Shown here one piece after another: positions 1 to 6,476 of a stretch of DNA of 7,142 nucleotides. The DNA comes from an uncultured Shinella sp. (lineage in GTDB: Bacteria > Pseudomonadota > Alphaproteobacteria > Rhizobiales > Rhizobiaceae), in the NCBI GenBank assembly GCA_946886325.1, contig CAMPIK010000114.1, positions 1-7,142 on the forward strand. Reading direction: 5' to 3'. Below the pieces are notes generated by a model. That model had not been told where the DNA came from and did not search any database. It was given only the letters and a program-made list of their open reading frames with translations. A program made the translations under genes and the position numbers. The stretch's first letter is position 1, and each line of letters begins with the position of its first letter.

Positions 1-1481
1 AGCGGTTCCAGCGCGGAAATGTCGAGTTCCGCCGTGCCGCCGCGCAGCGCCATCAGTTCGAGCGCCGTCGCCGCCGTGCGCATGTCATCGTCGGAGAGAC
101 CGAAGCGGGCCAGCGGGTGTTTCAGCAGCGCGACGATCGGCACCGGGTCGCCGGGTCTAAGCGTTGCTTCCAGCAGCAAGCGCACGAGGCCACCCTGCGG
201 CGTGACGATGAGCGGCGTGCCGGCCGAATCGTCGGCCTCGATGCCGAAGCGGGCGAGTTCCGCCGCCACGCGCCGGGCGAGTGCGCGGTCCGGCGTGATC
301 AGCGCTGCCTGGCAATCCGCGTCAGCTTCCAGCGAAAGCCGGAGCGCGATGGCGATGGCCGTCGCCTCCTCCCGCTCGTTGGCCGCTTCGACCAGCGCGA
401 CGTCGGCGAAGGCGGAAGCAACCGCATCGGCGTCCGTCGCCTCCCGGATCGCCGCCCAGTCCGCCGTCGCATCCACCGGAAGCAGCGCATCCGAAAGCAG
501 CCTGTTGCGGATGGCGAGCTTCTCGTCCGGTTCCCCGATCGGCGTGACCTCGTCCCTGGCGACCTTGAGCCGGCCAAGCAATTGATGCAGGCCGTATTGC
601 GGGTGGCTGCGCGCCGCCTTGTCCCGTGCCTCGCCATCCGCCCGGTCGATCATGTCCCAGTCTCCAGGCGACATGTCCATGTCGAGCCCCGGCAGCACGA
701 TTGCACCACTGTCGAGCCGCGCCACGGCGGCGATCAGCGCGGCGGTGGCGGGAATGGAGCCGGTCGATCCGGCGATGATGACCGGACCGGCCGGCGGGTC
801 GTTCTCGTAGCGGAGCGCCTCGGCATTCAGCGTCGCGTTGCGCCGTATGGCGGGGGAGGAACGGTTCAGTTCTTCCAGCCGCGCCGGCCAGAATTCCCGC
901 GCGATCGCCAGGAACTCCAGCGTCAGTTGCCACCAGAGCGCATGATCGCCCGTATCCAGCTTGCCGAGCGCGTCCCAGGGCAGGTCCTCGGTTTCCATCG
1001 CGTCGATCAGTTCGGCGAGGTTGCGGGCGAGCCAGACGGCATCCGCCGGGCTTGCCGGCGCGACGAGCGGGCTGTCGGCATGGACGGCGGTGATCGCGGC
1101 CGGCAGCCGGTTGCGCCAGGCGAGAACGAGCCGGGCAAGCTCCAGCAGCCGGGCCGGGCCGGACAGCGGTTCGGCCATGTCGAGCAACGCCGGCGAGACC
1201 TCGTCGAAGAAGCCGCTGTCGTCATCGGTTTCGCCGAGCGGGCGGATGACGGGCAGGATCGCCGACCGTCCGCCGAAGAGATCGACGAATTCGGAGCGCA
1301 GCACCCGCGCCGCGCGCCGCGTCGGCACATAGATCGTGACATCGGCGAGCGATAGCGGATCAGCCGGATCATGGTGGAAGGACGGTACGAGGCGGCCGTC
1401 GCACAGGGCTTCCGCCACCGTCTTCAGGAAGGGCAGGCCGGCAGCGATCGTGAACACGCGGCTTTCCGGTCGATCCGCCAT
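1..1481 (-). CDS. addB: AddB, double-strand break repair subunit (N-terminal part, cut by window edge)
   Basis: Subunit of the AddAB helicase-nuclease, which processes double-strand DNA ends for RecA-dependent repair. The frame is open from an ATG at 1481-1479 to the window edge, giving 493 codons plus two bases; family members are roughly 1,000 residues, so about half is visible. It begins MADRPESRVFTIAAGLPFLK. Recognisable alphaproteobacterial AddB stretches are YVPTRRAARVLRSEF (about 51-65), VIIAGSTGSIPATAAL (about 234-249), ITPDRALARRVAAELARFGI near 395-414 followed by DDSAGTPL, and ALLKHPLARFGL near 446-457. No Walker A (GxxGxGKS/T) is seen in this half, where Firmicute AddB has one. The C-terminal nuclease and Fe-S cysteines would lie outside the window. 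GGAG at 1495-1492 sits 10 nt before the ATG, which starts 2 nt after the murU stop, suggesting translational coupling. addA would be expected next downstream but is not in view. Confidence 0.93.
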   Translation of the reverse strand, partial: MADRPESRVFTIAAGLPFLKTVAEALCDGRLVPSFHHDPADPLSLADVTIYVPTRRAARVLRSEFVDLFGGRSAILPVIRPLGETDDDSGFFDEVSPALLDMAEPLSGPARLLELARLVLAWRNRLPAAITAVHADSPLVAPASPADAVWLARNLAELIDAMETEDLPWDALGKLDTGDHALWWQLTLEFLAIAREFWPARLEELNRSSPAIRRNATLNAEALRYENDPPAGPVIIAGSTGSIPATAALIAAVARLDSGAIVLPGLDMDMSPGDWDMIDRADGEARDKAARSHPQYGLHQLLGRLKVARDEVTPIGEPDEKLAIRNRLLSDALLPVDATADWAAIREATDADAVASAFADVALVEAANEREEATAIAIALRLSLEADADCQAALITPDRALARRVAAELARFGIEADDSAGTPLIVTPQGGLVRLLLEATLRPGDPVPIVALLKHPLARFGLSDDDMRTAATALELMALRGGTAELDISALEP

Positions 1482-1483
1482 GC

Positions 1484-2218
1484 TCAGGCCGCTCCGGCGA
1501 ACCGGCCGATGGCGGCCTCCGCCTCGTCGATTGCCTCGGGCGTGCCGACGGTGATCCAGTGGCCGTCGAGCATGAGGCCGAAGAGCCGGCCGCTTGCGAT
1601 GGCCCGGTCGAAATAGATGTTCAGGTTGAAGGCATCATCCGGCGCATCGTCGAGAAGCGCCGGCATCATGGCGATCGCCCCGGCATAGACGACGGGCGCG
1701 CCCGTATCATCCGGTTGAAAGCGCTTGAGACGCCCGTCGTCGTCCATCGAGAAGTCGTTCTTGCCGTTGTGCCCCGTCGTGTCCTCCAGCCGGACGCAGA
1801 GCAGCAGCATGTCCATCTCGGAAGGGTCGAAGCCCTCGGCAAGCCGGCGAAGGTTTGATGGTTTGCCGGCGGTCTGCTCGATCCAGAAGAGGTCTGCATT
1901 CATGACGAGCACGGGCCGCCGGTCCAGCAGTTTCAGCCCCTTGGCCAGCCCACCGCCGGAATTCATCAGCGCTTCGGTCTCGTCCGAAATCAGGATCTCC
2001 GGCGCCTGCCGCCGGGCAAGGTGGGCCGTCATCTGGTCGGCGAAATGGTGCACGTTGACGACTGACCGCTTCACACCCGCTTCGACCAGCGCGTCGAGCA
2101 CGTAGTCGATCATCGGCTTGCCGGCGATCGGCACCAAGGGCTTCGGCATGCGGTCGGTGATGGGGCGAAGCCGGGTGCCGAGGCCGGCGGCCAGCACCAT
2201 GGCATTCTCGATCGTCAT
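1484..2218 (-). CDS. murU: MurU-like nucleotidyltransferase (N-acetylmuramate alpha-1-phosphate uridylyltransferase)
   Basis: A 244-residue cytoplasmic sugar-1-phosphate nucleotidyltransferase, about the length of characterised MurU. It most likely transfers UMP from UTP to MurNAc-alpha-1-phosphate, giving UDP-MurNAc and pyrophosphate in peptidoglycan recycling. Visible motifs are the signature LAAGLGTRLRP at 9-19, the lysine motif PKPLVPIAGKP at 25-35, the base/sugar region DETEALMNSGGGL at 79-91, the metal-binding NADLF at 107-111 (D109), GHNGKNDF at 149-156 and the C-terminal HWITVGTPEAI at 220-230. There is no hexapeptide-repeat acyltransferase domain, which excludes GlmU. The gene directly upstream supplies an AmgK-like kinase, the preceding step of the same route, and this pairing is the main reason to prefer MurU over a general hexose-1-phosphate nucleotidyltransferase. 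The ATG is supported by AGGA at 2230-2227, 8 nt upstream. It starts 20 nt after the tsaE-amgK stop. Substrate specificity is inferred. Confidence 0.85.
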   Translation of the reverse strand: MTIENAMVLAAGLGTRLRPITDRMPKPLVPIAGKPMIDYVLDALVEAGVKRSVVNVHHFADQMTAHLARRQAPEILISDETEALMNSGGGLAKGLKLLDRRPVLVMNADLFWIEQTAGKPSNLRRLAEGFDPSEMDMLLLCVRLEDTTGHNGKNDFSMDDDGRLKRFQPDDTGAPVVYAGAIAMMPALLDDAPDDAFNLNIYFDRAIASGRLFGLMLDGHWITVGTPEAIDEAEAAIGRFAGAA

Positions 2219-2238
2219 TTAGGGCATCCTGATTCGGC

Positions 2239-3726
2239 TCAGAGGATTCGAGCCTTTATGCACCAGTCGCGCAAGGGGGCCAGCGCCGGATGCGCGAGTG
2301 CTGCCTCGAGGTTGCGCAGCGTTCGCGGCATATGCTGCATATAGGCCGGCTTGCCGTCGCGCTGCATCAGCCGCACCCATATGCCGACGAGCTTGCAGTT
2401 TCGCTGCGCCGCCATGACGTGCCAGTCGGCGAGAAAGCGGTCCCGGTCGAAGGCGGCTTCTTCGCCGCGCAGCGACAGGTAACGCTCCATCATCGCCCCG
2501 GCCAGCGGCGGGGGAATATCGACGCGGGCGTCCTGCACGAGCGAGGCAACGTCATAGGCCGTCGGGCCGATCATCGCATCCTGGAAATCGATGATGCCGA
2601 TCCGGTCGGTGCCGGATCGCTCCGCCTGCCAGAGAATGTTCGGCGAATGGAAGTCGCGCAGCAGCAGATTGCGCTCCGAGCCGGCCAGTCCGGCGATCAG
2701 TCCGTCCCAGACGGCGACATAGTCGGCCTTCTCATCCTCCGTTGCCGCCGATCCGCGCTTCCACGGCAGATACCAGTCGGTGAGAAGGCTCACCTCGATC
2801 TGCATCGCATCGCGGTCGAAGGGCGGCACGTGGTGGGTTTCGCCGCCGGTTATCGGAAGGTCGGTGCGGCAGGGCTGGCCGTGCAGCCGGGCCAGACAGG
2901 CGACGCCTTCCAGGTACCGCTCGGGGATAGGCGCGCCATCCGCATCGAGCACGCCAGCCGAGCCGAGGTCGTCGAGCAGCAGCAGGCCCCGGTCGAGATC
3001 CTGGTGCAGGATGGCTGGTGCCGTGAAGCCGCGTTCGCGCAAGTGGCTCGCAACGGCGACGAAGGGTCTGACGTCCTCGGCGATATGCGCGATCTGCTGA
3101 TAATATTTGCCGTCCCGGAGGATGGGGCCGGGCGCTTGCCGCGGGGAGTCCATCAGGACCAAACGATGGCCACCGCCGTCGATGCGCTCGTAGGCGCGCA
3201 CCGAGGCGTCGCCCGTCAGATGCCGGCGTCGGGCCTCGGCATGGCCGGCATCCGCGAGAAAGGCGCGAATGGCAAGCGAGCGCTGAATCCGGCTCATCAA
3301 ATCCGCATCGCCGGAAAACTCTGCTTCCCGCCCCTCGCCGCTGTGGCGCAGCGCGAGCGTGACGCGACGCTCGGGCAGCAGGCCTTCGGCCTGTTCCGGC
3401 CATTCGACGAGGCAGACGCCGTCCGAAAGCGCTTCGTCCAGACCCAGTTCGTCCAGTTCCGATCCGTCGGCGATGCGGTAGAGGTCGAAATGTGCGACGG
3501 GAATGCGCAGCGCATAGGTCTGGACGAGCGTGAAGGTCGGGCTTGGGACTTCGAGATCGTCGTCATCTGCAATCGCCCGGATCAGCGCCCGTGCGAAGGT
3601 CGACTTGCCGGCGCCGAGATCGCCGGAGAGGCAGATGAGGTCGCCGGGCCGGACCGCGCGCGCAATATCCTCGCCGAGCCGGATCGTCTCCGCTTCGCCA
3701 GCGAGAAACAGCGTGCCGGCGCCCAT
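2239..3726 (-). CDS. tsaE: TsaE-AmgK fusion: t6A ATPase domain joined to a MurNAc/GlcNAc kinase-like phosphotransferase
   Basis: One 495-residue cytoplasmic protein with two domains. Residues 1 to about 145 are TsaE, the ATPase that works with TsaB-TsaD in making N6-threonylcarbamoyladenosine at tRNA position 37. Evidence is the Walker A GDLGAGKST at 35-43 (K41, S42), PSPTF at 61-65, HFDLYR at 79-84 (D81) and VEWPEQ with E108. Stand-alone TsaE is about 150 residues. From about 146 to 495 the protein has the aminoglycoside phosphotransferase/choline kinase fold: a nucleotide-binding lobe with TGDASVRAYER at 171-181, a catalytic loop LLRDFHSPNIL at 355-365 (D358, N363) and a metal-binding IIDFQDA at 378-384 (D380). 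The fold, and the MurU-like gene directly downstream, suggest AmgK, the anomeric MurNAc/GlcNAc kinase. The fused arrangement is familiar in alphaproteobacteria, so a frameshift or assembly join is unlikely. The ATG lies 6 nt after the divL stop; the best ribosome-binding match, AGGG at 3734-3731, is weak and close, which fits coupling to divL. The kinase substrate is inferred. Confidence 0.93.
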   Translation of the reverse strand: MGAGTLFLAGEAETIRLGEDIARAVRPGDLICLSGDLGAGKSTFARALIRAIADDDDLEVPSPTFTLVQTYALRIPVAHFDLYRIADGSELDELGLDEALSDGVCLVEWPEQAEGLLPERRVTLALRHSGEGREAEFSGDADLMSRIQRSLAIRAFLADAGHAEARRRHLTGDASVRAYERIDGGGHRLVLMDSPRQAPGPILRDGKYYQQIAHIAEDVRPFVAVASHLRERGFTAPAILHQDLDRGLLLLDDLGSAGVLDADGAPIPERYLEGVACLARLHGQPCRTDLPITGGETHHVPPFDRDAMQIEVSLLTDWYLPWKRGSAATEDEKADYVAVWDGLIAGLAGSERNLLLRDFHSPNILWQAERSGTDRIGIIDFQDAMIGPTAYDVASLVQDARVDIPPPLAGAMMERYLSLRGEEAAFDRDRFLADWHVMAAQRNCKLVGIWVRLMQRDGKPAYMQHMPRTLRNLEAALAHPALAPLRDWCIKARIL

Positions 3727-3732
3727 CGCGCC

Positions 3733-6276
3733 CTATTCCGCCGCCGCGACGGCCGGCAGCGTGCCGGAGGGAATGCGGCAGGTGACGCGCGTGCCGCTGC
3801 CCTCGCGGCTGTCGATCGAGACAGTGCCGTTGTGCAGGCTGACGAAGCTTTCGACGATCGAAAGGCCGAGGCCTGCGCCGCCATGGCGGCCGTGGCTTTC
3901 GAAGCGGTTGAAGACGGTCTTCAGGATGTCCTCCGGAATGCCCGGCCCGTCGTCCGAAACGGTAAAGGCGAAGGCCGAGCCATCCCGCCAGCAGGCAAGG
4001 CGTATGGCGCTGCCCTCCGGCGCGAAATTGGCCGCATTGGTCAGGAGCTTGATGAGGATCTGCTTCAGCCGCTGGTGGTCGGCGACGATGGTGCCGAGCG
4101 TATCCGGCGCGACGATTTCGAGCGTTACCCGGCTTTCCTGTAGCCGCTCCGCAAAGTCCATCGACACGTCGTCGAGCAGGTCCGTCAGGTTGATCTCGCC
4201 CAGATCCAGTTCCATGATGCCGGCATCGACCGTGGCAAGGTCGAGGATGTCGTTGACGATCGTCAGCAGCACGGCCGAGGATGTCGCGATATGGTCGACA
4301 TATTCAGCCTGCCGTTCGCTGAGTTCGCCCATCGTCGGCGTGCGCAGCAGGTCGGCGAAGCCGATGATGTTGGTGAGCGGCGAACGCAGCTCGTAGGATA
4401 CGTGCTGGACGAAGTCGTTCTTCAGCGCGTCGGCCTTGCGCAGCGCCTCGTTCTTCTCCGTCAGTGCCCGCTCGACGCGCACGCTGTCGGTGATGTTGAC
4501 GAAGGTCAGCATCGTCTGGGCGTTGGAAAGCGGAATGACCGCGAAATCGAGCACGAGCCCGGTTCTCAGTTCGAGCACGCCCTGGCAGGACGGGCGCTCG
4601 TCGTCGAAGCTGGTGATGATATGGGCAAAGCGCTTCCAGCCGTCCGTCCGGTCGTAGGAAGCGGCGCAGGCCTGTTCGATGGCGCGAATATGCGTGCCGG
4701 CCTTGGCTTCCTCCTCGCTGATGCCCCAGAGCGCGCGGAAGGCCGGGTTCGACAGGCGGATGCGGCCATCAGGCCCGAAGACGGCGACGCCCTCGGAAAG
4801 ATGGTCGATCGTCTCGTCCTGCACCTGGACCAGCGTGTTGTAGCGCGTTTCGAGATCGACCCGCTCGGTCAGGTTCTCGAAGACCCAGGTCGCGCCACCC
4901 TGCGGGCGGGCGGTCGCGAAGACGCGCAGCGTCTGGCCGTTCGGCAGGTGCCAGAGGTCGGTCTGCGTGTCGATCGCGCGATAGACCGAAAGCGCCGTTT
5001 CCTTCCACTGTTTCCAGTTGAGCTGTTCCGGCAGCTTGCCGGCGGCGCGCAGGCGGTCGAGCATCTCGCCGTGATCAGGATTGCGCGCGAGAAAGGCCGT
5101 GTCCAGTTCCCAGAGCCGCTGGAAGGCCTGGTTGAAGAATTGCAGCCGCTGCTGGCCGTCGAAGGTCGCAACCGGCGTTGCCAGGTGGTCGAGCGTCTCG
5201 GCATGGCTCTTCAGCGTGCGGTTCAGTTCTTCCCGCACGGCTTCTGCGGCAGAAACGTCGATCGCGATGCCGGCGGAACCGCCGGGCGCGCGGGCATCGA
5301 CGACATCGAAGAAGGTGCGGTTGCCGGCAACGACCGTCGAGACCTTTTCGCGGAACGGCGTGTCATAGGTGCTGGCAGCCCGGATTTTCTCGCGGGCGAT
5401 CGTCGGCAGCAACTCGCGGCCCTCGCGCACGGCGGCTTCGACCGTCTTCGCCTCGACCGCCTCGCCATAGGCCTGGTTGACCCAGACGAGCGCGCCGTCG
5501 GCGCTGCGTTGCCAGACGGGAAGATCGAGCTGGTCGAGAAGGGTCTGGAAGGTGCCGAGCGCCTGGACCAGCCGGTCGCGCTCAAGCTTCAGTTCGGCGG
5601 CTTCCGCCCGCAGGTTGTTGAGCGCAATGAAGCGCACGAAGGCCTGCCCGCCCGAAACGCGGCCCTGCGCCTCCAGCACTTCGCCGCGGCTCGTCTCCAC
5701 GACGATATCGAAGCTCTGGGCATTCGACCTGAGATCCTCGACCGCGCGTTCGATCTGGGTTGCCGAGGTTGCGTTCAGCCAGCGCCCGAAGGCGAGAAAG
5801 TCACGCTCCGCGGCGGGAGCGCCGGTTTCCGGCGGCAACTGGCCGAGGATTTCCGGCTTCTGCGACAGCCCGTCCCAGACGATGATGCGCCGGTTCTTGT
5901 CACCGACGATCGCCTGGAGCCGCGCCTCGCGATGCCGGGAATCGGCCAGCGAACCGCGCAGTTCCCGGTTTTCCGTCTCCATCCGCCCGCGCTGGCGGAT
6001 CATCCAGATCGCCGAGAACATGGCGGCGGACATGACGCCGAGCAGGAGCGAGAAGGTGACGACTTCCGACGATCCGAGCAGCCGCGAACCGGCGCCGGTT
6101 TCGACGAGCGCATGGGCCGGCCCGGCTATCGCCGAAAGCGCGGAGCCAGACGCAAGCAGGCGCAGCAGGCCACCAAGGCGCCGTCCGCTGCCGGGGTCCG
6201 TATCACGTGTTGAATTCTTTCGTGCAGACGCACTGATCCCCTGCCTGAGCAGGCCTCGTTTTACTTCCGACATCAT
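3733..6276 (-). CDS. divL: DivL-type PAS sensor kinase homologue with tyrosine at the phospho-acceptor site
   Basis: An 847-residue inner-membrane protein, from an ATG at 6276-6274. Order: a basic N-terminus; two hydrophobic segments at about 36-56 and 72-93; a helical linker at about 96-126; three to four PAS-like regions (about 125-220, 241-346, 356-470 and 483-600); a dimerisation helix pair at 611-676; and an HATPase domain at about 700-835. The H-box reads FVQHVSYELRSPL, so residue 628 (codon 4395-4393, TAC) is tyrosine where histidine kinases carry the phosphorylated histidine. This is the hallmark of Caulobacter DivL (Tyr550). The ATPase motifs look intact: N-box LLTNAANF at 744-751, DDGPGIP at 775-781 and GAGLGLS at 800-806. 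In Caulobacter, DivL binds the response regulator DivK and controls CckA, and so CtrA; that role is assumed here. GGAG at 6291-6288 is 11 nt before this ATG; a second ATG follows directly at 6273. A TTG at 6363 in the same frame would add 29 residues but lacks a convincing ribosome-binding site. There is no receiver domain and no partner regulator nearby. Confidence 0.87.
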   Translation of the reverse strand: MMSEVKRGLLRQGISASARKNSTRDTDPGSGRRLGGLLRLLASGSALSAIAGPAHALVETGAGSRLLGSSEVVTFSLLLGVMSAAMFSAIWMIRQRGRMETENRELRGSLADSRHREARLQAIVGDKNRRIIVWDGLSQKPEILGQLPPETGAPAAERDFLAFGRWLNATSATQIERAVEDLRSNAQSFDIVVETSRGEVLEAQGRVSGGQAFVRFIALNNLRAEAAELKLERDRLVQALGTFQTLLDQLDLPVWQRSADGALVWVNQAYGEAVEAKTVEAAVREGRELLPTIAREKIRAASTYDTPFREKVSTVVAGNRTFFDVVDARAPGGSAGIAIDVSAAEAVREELNRTLKSHAETLDHLATPVATFDGQQRLQFFNQAFQRLWELDTAFLARNPDHGEMLDRLRAAGKLPEQLNWKQWKETALSVYRAIDTQTDLWHLPNGQTLRVFATARPQGGATWVFENLTERVDLETRYNTLVQVQDETIDHLSEGVAVFGPDGRIRLSNPAFRALWGISEEEAKAGTHIRAIEQACAASYDRTDGWKRFAHIITSFDDERPSCQGVLELRTGLVLDFAVIPLSNAQTMLTFVNITDSVRVERALTEKNEALRKADALKNDFVQHVSYELRSPLTNIIGFADLLRTPTMGELSERQAEYVDHIATSSAVLLTIVNDILDLATVDAGIMELDLGEINLTDLLDDVSMDFAERLQESRVTLEIVAPDTLGTIVADHQRLKQILIKLLTNAANFAPEGSAIRLACWRDGSAFAFTVSDDGPGIPEDILKTVFNRFESHGRHGGAGLGLSIVESFVSLHNGTVSIDSREGSGTRVTCRIPSGTLPAVAAAE

Positions 6277-6410
6277 CCCCGGTCTGTCTCCGTCCGTTTG
6301 CCGCCTGATCGACAAGACATCCCAGATCCGCCGCGCCTGGTCCGCATCTGCGCGTCGAATCAACCCCGGAAGGATACTTGTTTCGCGAATCGCCGGGAAG
6401 GGTAGGGCCC
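6277..6410 (-). promoter_or_regulatory. Leader and probable promoter region of divL, with two GANTC sites
   Basis: These 134 bases lie between the ahcY terminator and the divL ATG, so the promoter for divL and the genes after it should be here. Two GANTC motifs (the CcrM methylation target in alphaproteobacteria) occur at 6387-6391 and 6357-6361, 30 bp apart. The first overlaps an 8-bp palindrome, TTCGCGAA, at 6382-6389. I see no TTAA-N7-TTAA CtrA box and no convincing -35/-10 pair. TATCCT at 6376-6371 is a possible weak -10, but nothing like TTGACA is suitably spaced upstream of it. If the TTG at 6363 were the true divL start, part of this region would be coding. The promoter call rests on position only. 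Confidence 0.4.
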
Positions 6411-6449
6411 AAAAAAGAGGCCGCCCGCTTTGTCAAGCGGGCGGCCTCT
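6411..6449 (-). terminator. Rho-independent terminator of ahcY
   Basis: A perfect 15-bp inverted repeat (6449-6435 pairing with 6430-6416) encloses a 4-base loop at 6434-6431. The stem is rich in G and C. On the minus strand it runs straight into a T tract (plus-strand A run at 6411-6416). It begins 27 nt after the ahcY stop codon. On the plus strand the hairpin is followed by ACATGTTG, with no T run, so it should act only on transcripts leaving ahcY. It separates ahcY from the divL operon. Confidence 0.93.
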
Positions 6450-6476
6450 ACATGTTGTGGATAATCCGGGTAACGA

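Noticed and set aside
322..933. A 203-codon minus-strand open frame in the addB region
   Set aside because: Out of frame with addB; its translation is low-complexity (glycine, arginine, alanine), while the AddB frame stays open across the same bases.
117..1355. A 412-codon plus-strand open frame opposite addB
   Set aside because: Arginine-rich shadow translation. The minus-strand frame from 1481 to the edge is continuous and matches AddB throughout.
1484..2218. Alternative identities GlmU, RfbA or GalU for the nucleotidyltransferase
   Set aside because: It is too short for GlmU and lacks its acyltransferase repeats. RfbA and GalU are longer and would be expected beside polysaccharide genes, whereas here it directly follows an AmgK-like kinase.
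2290..4143. A 617-codon plus-strand open frame spanning the tsaE-amgK and divL boundary
   Set aside because: It crosses the junction of two well-supported minus-strand genes, shows no domain signature, and is explained by high GC at third codon positions suppressing stops on the opposite strand.
6087..6100. A perfect 14-bp palindrome, AACCGGCGCCGGTT, inside divL
   Set aside because: It lies within codons of the short loop between the two hydrophobic segments and is built from common GC-rich codons. There is no partner copy or regulatory context, so chance is the simpler reading.
4291..6213. A 640-codon open frame on the plus strand opposite divL
   Set aside because: It is the antisense shadow of a GC-rich gene: low-complexity, arginine- and alanine-rich translation with no recognisable motifs. 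The minus strand here encodes clear PAS, DHp and ATPase domains.
3733..6276. Annotation as a standard phosphorelay sensor histidine kinase
   Set aside because: The phospho-acceptor position is tyrosine, and there is no receiver domain or neighbouring response regulator, so DivL is the better call.
6277..6410. Search for a CtrA binding box (TTAA-N7-TTAA) upstream of divL
   Set aside because: No full or convincing half-site pair is visible in this interval, so direct CtrA control cannot be claimed from sequence.
6411..6449. Reading the hairpin as a bidirectional terminator
   Set aside because: Only the minus-strand orientation has a T tract after the stem, and no plus-strand gene approaches it.
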